A DNA stretch of 64,000 nucleotides, taken from assembly GCF_014197755.1 (NCBI RefSeq), contig NZ_JACIGE010000003.1, positions 62,001 to 126,000 on the forward strand, given 5' to 3'. The position numbers and the translations under genes were made by a program. The notes beneath the pieces were generated by a model. The model saw only the letters and a list, made by a program, of their open reading frames with translations, did no database searches and was not told where the DNA came from. The stretch comes from Rhodocyclus tenuis. GTDB taxonomy: Bacteria > Pseudomonadota > Gammaproteobacteria > Burkholderiales > Rhodocyclaceae. Shown piece by piece: positions 50,544-61,174 of this stretch (its first letter is position 1; the number at the start of each line of letters is the position of its first letter).

Positions 50544-52433
50544 ATGTCAAATACGACGAACACCTATCCGCTGCTCGACAGCATCGATGACCCGTCAGCA
50601 CTGCGCAAGCTCGACCGGCGGCAACTGCCGCAACTGGCCGACGAGTTGCGCACCTTCCTCGTCAGCTCGGTCGCCAAGACAGGTGGCCACCTGTCGTCGA
50701 ACCTCGGCACCGTCGAACTGACGATCGCGCTGCACTACGTCTTCGACACGCCTTACGACCGTCTCGTCTGGGACGTCGGCCACCAGACCTACGTGCACAA
50801 GGCGCTCACGGGACGGCGTGCCGGCATGGACCGGCTGCGCATGCACGGTGGGATTTCCGGCTTCCCCAAGCGCTGCGAAAGCGAGTACGACACCTTCGGC
50901 GTCGGCCACTCGTCGACCTCGATTTCGGCCGCTCTCGGCATGGCCGTTGCCGCGCGCATGAAGGGCGAAACGCGCAAGACGGTCGCGGTGATCGGTGATG
51001 GCGCCATGTCCGCCGGCCAACCGTTTGAAGCGCTGAACAACGGCGGCGTCACCGACGCCGACCTGCTGGTCGTACTCAACGACAACGACATGTCGATTTC
51101 GCCGCCGGTCGGCGCGCTCAACCGCCACCTCGCCCGCCTGTTTTCGGGCAGCACCTTCAATGCCGCGCGCCGCGCCGGCGAGAAGATGCTCGGCGTCGCG
51201 CCGTCGCTGCTCGAGTTCGCGCGCCGTGCCGAAGAGCACGTCAAGGGAATGCTGACGCCGGGAACGATGTTCGAGGAATTCGGCTTCAACTACATCGGCC
51301 CGATCGACGGCCACGACCTCGATTCGCTGATCCCGACGCTGCAGAACCTGAAGAACCTGCGCGGCCCCCAGTTCCTGCACATCATCACCAAGAAGGGACA
51401 GGGCTACCAGCAGGCCGAAGCGAACCCGATCCTCTACCACGGCGTCTCGAAGTTCCAGCCCGAAGTCGGCATCCTCGAAGGCAAGGGCGGCGGCAAGCCG
51501 ACCTATACGCAGATTTTCGGCGACTGGCTGTGCGACATGGCCGCCGCCGACAAACGTCTGGTGGCGATCACGCCAGCGATGGGTGAAGGCTCGGGAATGA
51601 TCCGCTTTGCGCGGCAATACCCGGACCGCTACTTCGACGTCGGCATCGCCGAACAGCACGCGGCGACCTTCGCCGCCGGTCTCGCCTGCGAAGGACTGAA
51701 GCCGGTACTGGCGATCTACTCGACCTTCCTGCAGCGTGGCTACGACCAGCTGCTGCACGACATCGCGCTACAGAACCTGCCGGTCGTCCTCGCGCTCGAC
51801 CGTGGTGGCCTCGTCGGCGCCGATGGCCCGACGCACCACGGCGCCTTCGACCTGTCGTTCATGACCTGCATCCCGAACATGGTGATCATGGCACCGGCTG
51901 ACGAAAACGAGTGCCGACGCATGCTGACCACCGCCTTCCGCTACGACGGCCCGGCTGCCGTGCGCTACCCGCGCGGCAGCGGCATGGGCGTCGCCATCGA
52001 ACCCGAACTGAACGAGCTGCCGCTGGGCAAGGGCGAAATCCGCCGCCGTGGCCGCAGCGTCGCGCTGCTCGCCTTCGGCAGCATGCTCGCGCCGGCGCTT
52101 GCCGCTGGCGAAGAACTCGGTGCCACCGTCGCCAACATGCGTTTCGTCAAGCCGATCGACCGCGATCTGATTCTCGAACTCGCCGCCGAGCACACGCTGC
52201 TCGTCTCGCTCGAGGAAAACGCGCTGGTCGGCGGCGCCGGCTCCGAAGTCGCGCGCGTCCTCGAAGAAGCCGGCTGCCCGACGCCGCTGCTGCGCCTCGG
52301 CCTGCCCGACCGCTTTGTCGAGCATGGCGACCAGTCGCTGCTGCTCGCCGAACTCGGCCTCGACCGCGCCGGCATCGTCGCAACGGTTCGTGAACGCCTT
52401 GGCGCGGCGCCCCTATTGAGAACGGTGGCGTGA
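50544..52433 (+). CDS. dxs: Dxs, 1-deoxy-D-xylulose-5-phosphate synthase
   Basis: This 629-aa transketolase-like enzyme starts the MEP isoprenoid pathway from pyruvate and glyceraldehyde 3-phosphate. Visible features include [16 protein letters not shown], the TPP motif [15 protein letters not shown], and [17 protein letters not shown]. The length is normal. It shares the operon with ispA, so early and late isoprenoid steps are co-expressed. Confidence 0.98.
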   Translation: MSNTTNTYPLLDSIDDPSALRKLDRRQLPQLADELRTFLVSSVAKTGGHLSSNLGTVELTIALHYVFDTPYDRLVWDVGHQTYVHKALTGRRAGMDRLRMHGGISGFPKRCESEYDTFGVGHSSTSISAALGMAVAARMKGETRKTVAVIGDGAMSAGQPFEALNNGGVTDADLLVVLNDNDMSISPPVGALNRHLARLFSGSTFNAARRAGEKMLGVAPSLLEFARRAEEHVKGMLTPGTMFEEFGFNYIGPIDGHDLDSLIPTLQNLKNLRGPQFLHIITKKGQGYQQAEANPILYHGVSKFQPEVGILEGKGGGKPTYTQIFGDWLCDMAAADKRLVAITPAMGEGSGMIRFARQYPDRYFDVGIAEQHAATFAAGLACEGLKPVLAIYSTFLQRGYDQLLHDIALQNLPVVLALDRGGLVGADGPTHHGAFDLSFMTCIPNMVIMAPADENECRRMLTTAFRYDGPAAVRYPRGSGMGVAIEPELNELPLGKGEIRRRGRSVALLAFGSMLAPALAAGEELGATVANMRFVKPIDRDLILELAAEHTLLVSLEENALVGGAGSEVARVLEEAGCPTPLLRLGLPDRFVEHGDQSLLLAELGLDRAGIVATVRERLGAAPLLRTVA

Positions 52434-52462
52434 GCAGCACCACGCCGCCTGCAGGAGAAGAA

Positions 52463-53272
52463 ATGCCCCAATCCCCCACGCCGCGCCCAGGCGCGGCGAT
52501 GGCCGACGTGCAAAGCTCGGCCGATACGCGCCAGATCGCCATCAACAAGGTCGGCATCAAGGCGATCCGCCACCCGGTGAAGGTGCTCGACAAGTCGGGC
52601 GGCATCCAGCACACCATCGCGGTCTTCAACATGTACGTCGGCCTGCCGCACAACTTCAAGGGCACGCACATGTCTCGCTTCGTCGAGATACTCAACACCG
52701 AGGAGCGTGAAATCTCGGTCGAGAGCTTCCCGGCGATGCTGCGCCACATGGTCGACCGGCTGGAAGCCGAAACCGGTCACATCGAGATGAACTTCCCGTT
52801 CTTCATCAACAAGGCGGCGCCGGTTTCCGGCGTGCAGAGTCTGATGGACTACGACGTGACGCTGATCGGCGACATCCGCGACGGCGAGATCGAAGCAACC
52901 TTGCGCGTCGTTGTGCCGGTAACCAGCCTGTGCCCTTGCTCGAAGAAGATTTCCGAGCGCGGCGCACACAACCAGCGCTCGCACGTCACCGTCACGCTCT
53001 GCGCCGACGATCACGTGTGGATCGAGGAAATCGTCGACCTCGTCGAAAGCGAGGCCTCGTGCGAGCTGTTCGGCCTGCTGAAACGCCCGGACGAGAAATA
53101 CGTCACCGAACGCGCCTACGACAACCCGAAGTTCGTCGAGGACATGGTGCGCGATGTCGCCGCACGCCTCAACGCCGACCCGCGCATCCGCCGCTATACG
53201 GTCGAATCGGAGAATTTCGAGTCGATCCACAACCACTCGGCGTACGCGCTGATCGAGAAAACGCCCGACTGA
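52463..53272 (+). CDS. folE2: FolE2, GTP cyclohydrolase IB
   Basis: This 269-aa enzyme converts GTP to dihydroneopterin triphosphate for folate or queuosine synthesis. It is the type IB enzyme, unrelated to FolE, and can use metals other than zinc. The motif [18 protein letters not shown] includes the metal-binding cysteine. ATG 52463 has AGGAG six bases upstream; a GTG at 52430 overlapping dxs is less likely. queG at 43.2 kb belongs to the queuosine pathway. Confidence 0.95.
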   Translation: MPQSPTPRPGAAMADVQSSADTRQIAINKVGIKAIRHPVKVLDKSGGIQHTIAVFNMYVGLPHNFKGTHMSRFVEILNTEEREISVESFPAMLRHMVDRLEAETGHIEMNFPFFINKAAPVSGVQSLMDYDVTLIGDIRDGEIEATLRVVVPVTSLCPCSKKISERGAHNQRSHVTVTLCADDHVWIEEIVDLVESEASCELFGLLKRPDEKYVTERAYDNPKFVEDMVRDVAARLNADPRIRRYTVESENFESIHNHSAYALIEKTPD

Positions 53273-53312
53273 TCGTTCGGCCGCTCACCGCGCACCGCGC
53301 CGCGATCCAAAC

Positions 53313-53346
53313 AAAAAGGGCAGCGTCCGCAGACGCTGCCCTTTTT
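53313..53346. terminator. Bidirectional terminator between folE2 and rplS
   Basis: GGGCAGCGTC/GACGCTGCCC stem with a 4-base loop, flanked by AAAAA and TTTTT, so it can end both the dxs-folE2 and the rpsP-rplS transcripts. Confidence 0.92.
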
Positions 53347-53393
53347 CTTGCGCTTGCCGCCGGGCGCGCAGCCGCGGCGACAAAGACCGGTGA

Positions 53394-53759
53394 TCAGGCC
53401 TTGCGCGCGGTCAGCTTTTCCTTGATGCGCGCCGACTTGCCGGAACGCTCGCGGAGGTAGTACAGCTTGGCGCGACGCACGTCGCCGCGACGCTTGACCT
53501 CGATCGCTGCCAGCAGCGGCGAATAGGTCTGGAACGTCCGCTCGACGCCCTCGCCCGAGGAAATCTTGCGCACGATGAAGCTGGAGTTGAGACCGGCATT
53601 GCGCTTGGCAATGACGACGCCTTCATAGGCCTGCAGACGCTCGCGCGTGCCTTCCTTGACCTTCACCTGAACGATGACGGTGTCACCCGGCGCGAAGTCG
53701 GGGATCGTCTTGCCCAGGCGGGCGATTTCTTCCTGCTCGAGTTGCTGGATCAGATTCAT
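53394..53759 (-). CDS. rplS: RplS, ribosomal protein L19
   Basis: This 121-aa protein has the L19 signature [19 protein letters not shown] and ends [14 protein letters not shown]. It sits at the interface of the 30S and 50S subunits. ATG 53759 opens [15 protein letters not shown]; longer readings to 53858 have no support. A gap of 144 bp separates it from trmD; it contains repeats of the trmD 3' end. Confidence 0.97.
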   Translation of the reverse strand: MNLIQQLEQEEIARLGKTIPDFAPGDTVIVQVKVKEGTRERLQAYEGVVIAKRNAGLNSSFIVRKISSGEGVERTFQTYSPLLAAIEVKRRGDVRRAKLYYLRERSGKSARIKEKLTARKA

Positions 53760-53807
53760 TGTTGATACTCCTTTTTTGCTTGTCTGACCGCATTGCTCCA
53801 GTGCTTG

Positions 53808-53938
53808 CGCCGGGAGTTGCGAATTCTCCTGAAAATCGCCAGGAGTTGCGTACTGCATTGCGTACTTCGACTGCGGCCCGTAGCCAGCCGCCAGCGGCAG
53901 CGCTTACGAGTCCTCCTGAAACCGCGCCAGGAGTTGCG
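53808..53938. repeat. Three copies of a 14-bp repeat spanning the trmD tail and the trmD-rplS gap
   Basis: CGCCNGGAGTTGCG occurs at 53808-53821, 53837-53850 and 53925-53938. The last two copies extend left through CTCCTGAAA (53826-53850 and 53913-53938). The last copy lies in the trmD coding end, so the others look like a duplicated trmD 3' fragment. Confidence 0.75.
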
Positions 53939-54707
53939 CTTCCTCTTTCGACAACGTCCGCCCCGCAATCAGCTCGGGACGCCGCTGCCGTGTCCGCACC
54001 AGCGCCTGTTGCAGGCGCCAGCGCCGGATTTCTTCATGGTGACCGGAGAGCAGCACGTCCGGCACCCGCAGCCCCGCGTATTCCTCGGGCCGCGTGTAGT
54101 GCGGGCAATCGAGCAGGCCCGCCACAAACGAATCCTGTTCCGCTGATTCGGCGTCGTTCAGCACCCCCGGCAATTGCCTGACGACGGCATCGATCAGCGC
54201 CATCGCCGGAATCTCGCCGCCGGAGAGAACAAAATCGCCCAGCGATATTTCTTCATCAACGCAACGCTGCAGCAAGCGTTCGTCGATTCCTTCATAACGT
54301 CCGCACAACAACACCAGCCCGACACCCGCCTGCGCATCCGCCGCCAGCTCGCTGACCCGCCGGTGTGTCAGCGGCGCGCCCTGCGGCGACAGACAGATCA
54401 CCCGGCTGGTTGCAGAACCGGCAGCGGCCTGACGCTGCTTTGCTGCGCCGATCGCCGCTTCCAGCGGAGCCGCCAGCATGACCATTCCCGGACCGCCGCC
54501 GTAGGGACGGTCATCAACCGTGCGCCGCTCGTCGTGCGTGAAATCGCGCGGATTCGACAAACCGAGTTGCCACAGCCCCTTCTCGTGCGCCCGCCGCGTC
54601 ACGCCGTACTGCGCCACCGCGGCAAACATCTCGGGGAAAAGCGTGACCGCTTCGACCAGCAGCAACGGTCGCGTCTCCCCTGCGGGCGACGCCGGACTTG
54701 TCGTCAC
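53904..54707 (-). CDS. trmD: TrmD, tRNA (guanine37-N1)-methyltransferase
   Basis: This 267-aa SPOUT enzyme methylates G37 in tRNAs. Knot motifs [13 protein letters not shown] and [13 protein letters not shown] and the DYVLSGGE-like [10 protein letters not shown] are intact. The start is GTG 54707, overlapping the rimM stop (GTGA). The tail [10 protein letters not shown] is duplicated in DNA downstream. Confidence 0.97.
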   Translation of the reverse strand: MTTSPASPAGETRPLLLVEAVTLFPEMFAAVAQYGVTRRAHEKGLWQLGLSNPRDFTHDERRTVDDRPYGGGPGMVMLAAPLEAAIGAAKQRQAAAGSATSRVICLSPQGAPLTHRRVSELAADAQAGVGLVLLCGRYEGIDERLLQRCVDEEISLGDFVLSGGEIPAMALIDAVVRQLPGVLNDAESAEQDSFVAGLLDCPHYTRPEEYAGLRVPDVLLSGHHEEIRRWRLQQALVRTRQRRPELIAGRTLSKEEAQLLARFQEDS

Positions 54708-55252
54708 CAGTCGGCTTCCCAATCGACGCGGATGCATCCCGCACCAATGTCGACCGACAGCACCACCGCCGCAACGAAGGGCAGCAAGCGTTCCGGCTCG
54801 CCCTCGACACCAACTCGCAGAACATCGTTGGCGCCGGTTTCGATAAGCCCGAGCACACGCCCGAGCGGCTCATCGCGGGTATTCAACACCTGCAGGCCGA
54901 TCAGATCAGCCCAGTAATACTCATTCTCGCGTGCCGGTGGCAGCGCCGAACGCGGCACACCGACCAGCATTCCCTTCAAGGCCTCGGCAGCATTCCGGTC
55001 AGCGACACCGTCGAATTCGACGACCACGCTTTCCCCGTGCACGCGACCCCTGCGCAAACGACATTCGCGCCAGTTGCCAGTTACCTGCTCCTCGCGGCCG
55101 AGCCACCAGACCGGCAACTTTGCCCACGCGACAGGATCGTCGGCGAACGGATGAATCTTCAACGCACCGGCAATTCCCCAGGCATCGACAACTTTGCCGA
55201 GGACGACGAACGCCGACGCATTTTCCACCGCAGCCCCCCCCGCCTCTGCCAT
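54704..55252 (-). CDS. rimM: RimM, 16S rRNA processing protein
   Basis: About 182 aa. The N-terminal RimM domain has [21 protein letters not shown] and a PRC-barrel follows ([12 protein letters not shown]). It assists maturation of the 30S head domain. The start is uncertain: ATG 55252 is used; a TTG at 55294 would add 14 residues. Neither has a clear ribosome site. Part of rpsP-rimM-trmD-rplS. Confidence 0.93.
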   Translation of the reverse strand: MAEAGGAAVENASAFVVLGKVVDAWGIAGALKIHPFADDPVAWAKLPVWWLGREEQVTGNWRECRLRRGRVHGESVVVEFDGVADRNAAEALKGMLVGVPRSALPPARENEYYWADLIGLQVLNTRDEPLGRVLGLIETGANDVLRVGVEGEPERLLPFVAAVVLSVDIGAGCIRVDWEADW

Positions 55253-55314
55253 GACCGGGGTCGCCGGCAGAGACGAAGACTGACTGGCGGACAAATCAGC
55301 GGTCAGCGGAGAAC

Positions 55315-55569
55315 TCAGGCCGCGACCTTGGCGCCAGCCTGCTTGACCAGACGAGCAACCGTCGGCGACAGCTGGGCACCCTGCTGCTGCCAGTAGTTCA
55401 GGCGGTCAGCAGCGATGCGCAGGCTTTCCTCGGCGCCAGCGGCGACGGGGTTGTAGAAGCCGATACGCTCGATGAAACGGCCATCGCGGCGGGTACGGGA
55501 ATCCGCGACCACCAGGTTATAGAACGGGCGCTTCTTGGCGCCGCCGCGAGCCAGTCGAATGACTACCAT
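55315..55569 (-). CDS. rpsP: RpsP, ribosomal protein S16
   Basis: This 84-aa protein opens [20 protein letters not shown] and continues [14 protein letters not shown], the S16 signature. It is a 30S assembly protein. ATG 55569 heads the operon; a promoter lies about 35-60 bases upstream. Confidence 0.98.
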   Translation of the reverse strand: MVVIRLARGGAKKRPFYNLVVADSRTRRDGRFIERIGFYNPVAAGAEESLRIAADRLNYWQQQGAQLSPTVARLVKQAGAKVAA

Positions 55570-55602
55570 GACACTCTCTTCCGGATTCAGAAAAAGGGCA
55601 GG

Positions 55603-55630
55603 ATTATAACAAGAAACCGCGAGAAAACAA
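55603..55630 (-). promoter_or_regulatory. Promoter of rpsP-rimM-trmD-rplS
   Basis: Minus strand TTGTTT (55630-55625), 16-base spacer, perfect TATAAT (55608-55603), 34 bases before rpsP. Confidence 0.7.
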
Positions 55631-55685
55631 GCTGATATTCCGGCAGCAAAGCTGGACTGCCGGACACGTTCCGGCGCGCCATGGT

Positions 55686-55691
55686 TATAAT
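55686..55691 (+). promoter_or_regulatory. -10 element of the 512-aa gene
   Basis: Perfect TATAAT 39 bases before ATG 55730, divergent from the rpsP promoter; no good -35. Confidence 0.4.
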
Positions 55692-55729
55692 CGTTCAGCT
55701 CACACCGGCCGGCGCCCAAGCCCATAGCG

Positions 55730-57268
55730 ATGAACGATCCGATCCTAGCAGCTGACAGCGACCCGGCCGCCGCCACAACGGGCGGCGCCACTGACGAAAT
55801 TTCCTGTCTGCGCGCAATTGCCGACTGGCTGAATGTCCGCCATCCGGCACAGCCGCGCGATGAGCTTGAAGCCCTGCGCGGCCATCTCCTTGCCCTGCGC
55901 GAGATTGCCGCCACGAACGACGAGCGCGCGGCACTGCTCGAACGGCTTTTTGATCGCGCGTTGCCACTGATCAACGCACTGACGCCAAGCCTGCTCGACC
56001 ACGAGTTGCCGCTGCCGCGCAGCACCGGGCGCACCCTGCGCGTCATGCACGAACTGCTCTGGCAACTCGCGGCAGACCTGCCGGCCGCAAGCGCGCTTGG
56101 CGATGCCGCGCACGACGGCGAAGCGGCGACAGCAGCGATACGCTCAGGTGGCGCACTGTGGCGCAGCGTCGACGCGCTCGCCCGACATCTGCTGCTCAGC
56201 TACCTGACGGCATCGCCGGCGAGCAGCGGCGTCTGGCTGGCGCTGCATCAGCGCCACGTGCAAGCGGTCCGTCTCGGTCTTGCCGAACACATTCCGGCCG
56301 CCGCGACGCGCAGCCTGCGTCAGGTCTACAACGCTGCGCTGCTCGTCGCCTGCGCCCATCCGGCGGCGCTGACGGCGCGCGAAATCAGCTTCGTTGCCGC
56401 TTTTGCCGAGCGTTTCGCCGGACAGGTCGACGCCCCGTCGGCACAGGCTCCGGCTGGCTCGGCGACCTTCTGGATTGACCCGCTGCGTGACCAGCCACCG
56501 GCGCCGCTGGCGCGCCGCGCACCGCCACCGGACAGCGGCGCGCTGTTCTTCTCCTGTGCAGCGCTCGCGACTCTGGTCGAAAGGCACATGACTGCAGCCG
56601 GCGACGCGACAATCGACACTTCACTGCCGGTAACTGCAATCACGCCCGAGCAGCGCGGCACATTGCGCCACCTGCTCAACTGCTGGGGCGCGCCACGCAA
56701 GCGACGCTTCCTGCGGCGCCGGCAGTCGAGTCGCGCGCAACTGTGTGCCGGACTGACGGCGGTCATTGCGGCGCTGCGTGGCCAGGATTCGGCACCGCTG
56801 TCAGACTGGATGATCATCAACGAAAGTCCGGACGGCTATGCAGTGATGCATGTCGGTGGCGACAGCGGCCCGCTGGCTGTCGGCGAAGTCGTCGCCGTCC
56901 GCTGCAGCGAAGACGATAGTGGGAAAGACCGGCACTGGCAGATTGCCATGGTGCGCTGGGCCATCTCCGAAAACCCCGAACACCTCGAACTCGGCTTGCA
57001 GATCGTCGCGCCGCTGGCGCTGCCGGCACTGCTCGCGCTGCCCGCCAGCGGCACGACACAGGCGGCGCTGCTGCTGCCGGCCGCGCCACCGCTGCATGAA
57101 CGGACGAAACTGCTCATCGCCGCCGCGGCGCTACCTGCGGTCGAAGAAAAGCTGATCGTCGTCGTCGATAGCGGACGGGTCGACGTGCGCGAGCTGCACA
57201 TCGCGCACACCGAGGAGCTGACGCCGAGTCTGGCGCTGTTCGCCGTTCAGGCCGACGAGCGCGTCTGA
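55730..57268 (+). CDS. Conserved-type protein with a PilZ-like C-terminal region
   Basis: This 512-aa protein has no signal peptide or membrane segment. The first ~300 residues are Ala/Leu-rich and helical, with no recognised domain. Around 318-332 is an arginine cluster (RKRRFLRRR); N364 begins NESPDGYAV, and beta-type segments GEVVAVR and [17 protein letters not shown] follow. This order resembles a PilZ domain (Arg motif, then N-x-S-x2-G), which would bind cyclic di-GMP, but the Arg-to-NxSxxG spacing is long, so the assignment is tentative. Its 3' end overlaps the convergent yihY by 22 bases. Confidence 0.75.
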   Translation: MNDPILAADSDPAAATTGGATDEISCLRAIADWLNVRHPAQPRDELEALRGHLLALREIAATNDERAALLERLFDRALPLINALTPSLLDHELPLPRSTGRTLRVMHELLWQLAADLPAASALGDAAHDGEAATAAIRSGGALWRSVDALARHLLLSYLTASPASSGVWLALHQRHVQAVRLGLAEHIPAAATRSLRQVYNAALLVACAHPAALTAREISFVAAFAERFAGQVDAPSAQAPAGSATFWIDPLRDQPPAPLARRAPPPDSGALFFSCAALATLVERHMTAAGDATIDTSLPVTAITPEQRGTLRHLLNCWGAPRKRRFLRRRQSSRAQLCAGLTAVIAALRGQDSAPLSDWMIINESPDGYAVMHVGGDSGPLAVGEVVAVRCSEDDSGKDRHWQIAMVRWAISENPEHLELGLQIVAPLALPALLALPASGTTQAALLLPAAPPLHERTKLLIAAAALPAVEEKLIVVVDSGRVDVRELHIAHTEELTPSLALFAVQADERV

Positions 57269-58122
57269 GTATCGGCTCCGCCTTCAACGGCCGCGAATTC
57301 GGGCAGGGTCGCGGCGATCAGCGCACCAATCAGCACCACCGCCCACGACAGGTAGAGCCAGATCAGGAAGATCGGCACCGTCGCGAACGCGCCGTAGATC
57401 GTCTGATAGAAAGGAAAGTGCTGCAGGTACAGCTCGAAGGCCTTCTGCATCAGCGCAAAGGCGAGCGCGGCGGCGATGCCGCCCCAGGCCGCATCGCGCA
57501 CGCGCACGCGGACATTGGGCAGCGTGTAATACAGTCCTCCGAAAAACAGCGCCGGCACGAGCACGCCCATCGCCTTGAACGCCAGACGACGTAACCAGGG
57601 CGGTTCGTCGGCAAGACCGAGCGACACCGTCACCGCGTAGGAAATCGCTGCGGCGACGCCACCGAGCGCCAGCGGCCAGAGTGCGACCAGTGCCGCGTAC
57701 AGACGCAGCCGCTGCCACCAGCGCCGCCGCGGCGCCCGCCAGACATGGCCGAAAGCACGCTCGATGGTGAGCAGCAAAAGAAACGCTGATGCCACCAGCA
57801 GGAGCAGGCCGGCGACAGTCACCTGCGCGGCCTTGTGCGAGAACTCGAGCACGTAGCGGGCGATCAGCCCGGCAGAGCCTTCGGGCAGCAATTTATGCAC
57901 CAGATAGCGGTCGATCTGCTCGGCAAAATCCGGAAAACTCGGCAGCAGCGTCGCCAGACTGACGATCAGCGCAACCAGCGGCACGAGCGAGAGCAAGGTG
58001 GTGAATGCCAGGCTGGCGGCGACCTCGTCGAGATTCTCCTCGCTGAACCGGCGCACGAGGCGCCGGAGCAAACGCCGCAGCGGCGAAACCGGGCGCGCGA
58101 TCACGATACCGGCCAGCGGCAC
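57247..58122 (-). CDS. yihY: YihY/BrkB-family inner-membrane protein
   Basis: This 291-aa protein has six membrane segments and family motifs LAFTTLLSLVPL and YGAFATVPIFLIWLYLSW. The family was once annotated as ribonuclease BN in error; its true role is unclear. The GTG start at 58122 is uncertain; an in-frame GTG at 58104 is possible. Confidence 0.9.
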   Translation of the reverse strand: MPLAGIVIARPVSPLRRLLRRLVRRFSEENLDEVAASLAFTTLLSLVPLVALIVSLATLLPSFPDFAEQIDRYLVHKLLPEGSAGLIARYVLEFSHKAAQVTVAGLLLLVASAFLLLLTIERAFGHVWRAPRRRWWQRLRLYAALVALWPLALGGVAAAISYAVTVSLGLADEPPWLRRLAFKAMGVLVPALFFGGLYYTLPNVRVRVRDAAWGGIAAALAFALMQKAFELYLQHFPFYQTIYGAFATVPIFLIWLYLSWAVVLIGALIAATLPEFAAVEGGADTQTRSSA

Positions 58123-58336
58123 AGCGAAGGTGCCGGCAGGAGAGGGAATGAAGGATGGCGGCGCGCGGTCAACACGAAGCGAAACGGAAGGAGGAAAACC
58201 ATGGCGAGAGATTCATCGGTGCCGACAAGGCTGCGCTTCCGGTGCAGCCGGAAAGAACCGCCATCCGCGGCGGCCCGCGGCGAAAGGTGGACAAAGCCGG
58301 CAAGGTGTCGGCGGCAGACGCTGCCGACGTCGCCCG

Positions 58337-58342
58337 TATAAT
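58337..58342 (+). promoter_or_regulatory. -10 element immediately before wrbA
   Basis: TATAAT ends 6 bases before the wrbA ATG, so transcription would start at about the ATG itself. No -35 match is visible. Confidence 0.35.
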
Positions 58343-58348
58343 AGCCCG

Positions 58349-58948
58349 ATGAGCGAAATCCTCGTCCTTTACTACAGCCAGCGCGGTTCGGTGCGCGCGC
58401 TGGCGCAGCAGATCGCGCGCGGCATCGAATCGGTGTCCGGTGTCGGCGCGCGCCTGCGTACCGTGCCGAAAGTCGCCAGCGTCTGCACCAGCAGCGCGCC
58501 GGCGGTGCCGGAAAGCGGCGCCCCTTATGTCGAGCCCGCCGATCTTGACGAATGCAGCGGACTCGCGCTCGGCAGTCCGACGCGTTTCGGCGCCATGGCG
58601 GCGCCGATGAAGTATTTCTGGGACGGCACCATCACGCAGTGGGTGAATGGTTCGCTGGTGGGCAAGCCGGCCTGCGTGTTTACCGCGTCGGGCAGCATGC
58701 ACGGCGGCCAGGAAACGACGCTGGTGTCGATGATGTTGCCGCTGCTGCACCACGGCATGCTCATCGTCGGACTGCCTTTTACCGAGCCGGCGCTGTCGAC
58801 CACGCGCAGCGGCGGCACGCCTTACGGCGTGAGCCACGTCGCCGGCAGCGACGGCGACCCGGAACTGAGTGCCGACGAACGCCAGCTGGCCTTTGCCCAG
58901 GGACAGCGGCTGGCCACGATCGCGCGCCGCCTCGCTGGCGGCGGCTGA
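58349..58948 (+). CDS. wrbA: WrbA-type NAD(P)H:quinone oxidoreductase
   Basis: This 199-aa flavodoxin-like protein has the FMN loop YYSQRGSVRALAQ, LGSPTRFGAMAAPMKYF and FTASGSMHGGQETT, typical of WrbA. It reduces quinones by two electrons. ATG 58349 has no ribosome site; a TATAAT lies just upstream. It is followed by a DUF2069 gene, a common pairing. Confidence 0.93.
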   Translation: MSEILVLYYSQRGSVRALAQQIARGIESVSGVGARLRTVPKVASVCTSSAPAVPESGAPYVEPADLDECSGLALGSPTRFGAMAAPMKYFWDGTITQWVNGSLVGKPACVFTASGSMHGGQETTLVSMMLPLLHHGMLIVGLPFTEPALSTTRSGGTPYGVSHVAGSDGDPELSADERQLAFAQGQRLATIARRLAGGG

Positions 58949-59023
58949 CGGCGCCTTGCGCGAGCTGCCCGCCAGCGCTCTTTCACCACCATTTTCCCCG
59001 CGTCCTTAGCCGCCCCGGAAGCC

Positions 59024-59386
59024 ATGACCCGACTCGCCCTGAATGCCTCGATCGTCAGCCTGATTGCGCTGATCTTCCTCTGCCTCGCCTGGGAATTGCG
59101 CCTGGCGCCGATCCATCCCGGCGGCTCGTGGCTGGCGCTGAAGTGCCTGCCGCTGCTGCTGCCGCTGCGTGGCGTGCTGCACGGTCGCCGCTACACCTAC
59201 CAGTGGGTATCGATGCTGATCCTTGCCTACTTTGCCGAAGGCATCGTCCGCGCCACCACCGAACAGGGAATGTCGCAGGCGCTGGCCATCGCCGAAATCG
59301 TCCTCTCGTTTGTCTTCTTCATTGCCAGCGTGGCCTACGCCTACCGGACGCGGCCGTCGGCGCAGGCAGGCAAGCAAGCGCAATAA
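59024..59386 (+). CDS. DUF2069 membrane protein
   Basis: This 120-aa protein has about four membrane segments (SLIALIFLCLAWELRLAP, LKCLPLLLPLRG, YTYQWVSMLILAYFAEGIVR, IVLSFVFFIASVAYAYR) and belongs to the DUF2069 family of unknown function that commonly follows wrbA. Confidence 0.88.
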   Translation: MTRLALNASIVSLIALIFLCLAWELRLAPIHPGGSWLALKCLPLLLPLRGVLHGRRYTYQWVSMLILAYFAEGIVRATTEQGMSQALAIAEIVLSFVFFIASVAYAYRTRPSAQAGKQAQ

Positions 59387-59439
59387 AACCGGGCGACGCG
59401 GCATGGCGGGCGCCATGCCGCAGCGAGCCCGCGTACGCC

Positions 59440-60981
59440 CTACACGTCGCCCTGCGGATTGACGCGTTCGAGCGACGAGTGCAGCTTGTTCAGCGCGTTG
59501 AGGTAGGCCTTCGCCGAGGCAATGACGATGTCGGTATCGGCGCCAGCGCCGTTGACGATGCGCCCCTGTTTGGCCAGCCGCACGGTGACCTCACCCTGCG
59601 CGTCGGTGCCGGTGGTGATCGCGTTCACCGAATAGAGCAGCAGTTCGGCACCCGAACCGGCAATCGACTCGATGGCGCGGAACGACGCGTCGACCGGGCC
59701 GCCACCGGTGGCCTGCGCCTTCTGTTCGCTGCCGCCAAGCGTCAGCGTCAGCGTCGCCTGCGGCGTTTCGCCGGTTTCCGAGCAGACGTGCAGGTAAACG
59801 AGCTTGTAGTGCTCCTCGCCGGCGCTCACCGCCTCGTCGGAGACGAGCGCCTGCAAGTCCTCGTCGAATATCTCGTGCTTCTTGTCGGCGAGTTCCTTGA
59901 AGCGCGCGAAAGCGGCGTTCACCGCCTCGTCGCCGGCGAGCTCGATACCCAGCTCGGCGAGCCGCGACTTGAAGGCATTGCGCCCGGAGTGCTTGCCGAG
60001 CACCAGCTTGTTCTGCGCCCAGCCGACGTCCTGCGCGCGCATGATTTCGTAGGTTTCGCGGTGCTTGAGCACGCCGTCCTGGTGGATTCCCGACTCATGC
60101 GCGAAGGCGTTGGCGCCGACGATGGCCTTGTTCGGCTGCACCGGGTAGCCGGTGATCTGCGAGATGAGCTTCGACGCCGGAACGATCTGCGTCGTGTCGA
60201 TGCGCGTCTCGACCGGGAACAGGTCGGAGCGCGTCCTCACCGCCATCACCACTTCTTCGAGCGAGGCGTTGCCGGCACGCTCGCCGAGGCCGTTGATCGT
60301 GCATTCGACCTGGCGTGCGCCGGCGAGCACCGCCGCCAGCGAATTGGCGACGGCCATGCCGAGGTCGTTGTGACAGTGCGTCGACCAGACCACCTTGTCG
60401 GCGCCCGGTACGCGCTCGATCAGCGTGCGCATGCGCTCGCCCCAGACTTCGGGAATCGAATAGCCGACGGTATCGGGGACGTTGATCGTCGTCGCGCCGG
60501 CCTGGATCACCGCGTCGAAGATACGCACCAGGAAATCGAAGTCGGAGCGCACCGCGTCCTCGGCCGAGAACTCGACGTCGTCGGTGTATTCGCGCGCCAG
60601 CTTGACCGCCCGCACCGCTGCCTCGACGACCTGGTCGGGGCTCATGCGCAGCTTCTTCTCCATGTGGATCGGGCTGGTGGCGATGAAAGTGTGGATTCGT
60701 CCCGACGCCGCCGGGCGGATCGCCTCGCCGGCGCGGCGGATGTCGTTATCGTTGGCGCGCGCCAGCGAACAAACGGTCGACTCCTTGATCGTCTCGGCGA
60801 TGGCGTGGATGGCGTCGAAGTCGCCCGGCGACGCGGCGGCGAAGCCGGCCTCGATCACGTCGACGCGCATGCGTTCGAGCTGGCGGGCGACGCGCAGCTT
60901 TTCCTCGCGCGTCATCGACGCGCCGGGGCTTTGTTCGCCGTCGCGCAGGGTGGTGTCGAAAATGACGAGGCGCTGTTTCAT
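59440..60981 (-). CDS. leuA: LeuA, 2-isopropylmalate synthase
   Basis: This 513-aa enzyme condenses acetyl-CoA and 2-ketoisovalerate in leucine synthesis. The TIM barrel has [16 protein letters not shown] and the metal motif [12 protein letters not shown]; the C-terminal regulatory domain ([18 protein letters not shown]) binds leucine. ATG 60981 with GGAG upstream is chosen over 61017. ilvC and ilvH lie 2 kb away on the same strand, with pssA and psd between. Confidence 0.97.
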   Translation of the reverse strand: MKQRLVIFDTTLRDGEQSPGASMTREEKLRVARQLERMRVDVIEAGFAAASPGDFDAIHAIAETIKESTVCSLARANDNDIRRAGEAIRPAASGRIHTFIATSPIHMEKKLRMSPDQVVEAAVRAVKLAREYTDDVEFSAEDAVRSDFDFLVRIFDAVIQAGATTINVPDTVGYSIPEVWGERMRTLIERVPGADKVVWSTHCHNDLGMAVANSLAAVLAGARQVECTINGLGERAGNASLEEVVMAVRTRSDLFPVETRIDTTQIVPASKLISQITGYPVQPNKAIVGANAFAHESGIHQDGVLKHRETYEIMRAQDVGWAQNKLVLGKHSGRNAFKSRLAELGIELAGDEAVNAAFARFKELADKKHEIFDEDLQALVSDEAVSAGEEHYKLVYLHVCSETGETPQATLTLTLGGSEQKAQATGGGPVDASFRAIESIAGSGAELLLYSVNAITTGTDAQGEVTVRLAKQGRIVNGAGADTDIVIASAKAYLNALNKLHSSLERVNPQGDV

Positions 60982-61174
60982 GAGCTGACTCCGAAGATAG
61001 TCAAGGAAGCCCGACACCGGATCCGGAAATCAGGGCGGAGTGCACAGGATTGTAGAGGGAGAGGGTCGGCGCGCGAAGCGCCGCGGCGAAACAAACCCTG
61101 TTGCCGGAGCGCCGGCATTAGACTCGCCAGCACCGCGCGCACCATCCCGGCACAAGGGACGGGCGTGCGTCAGT

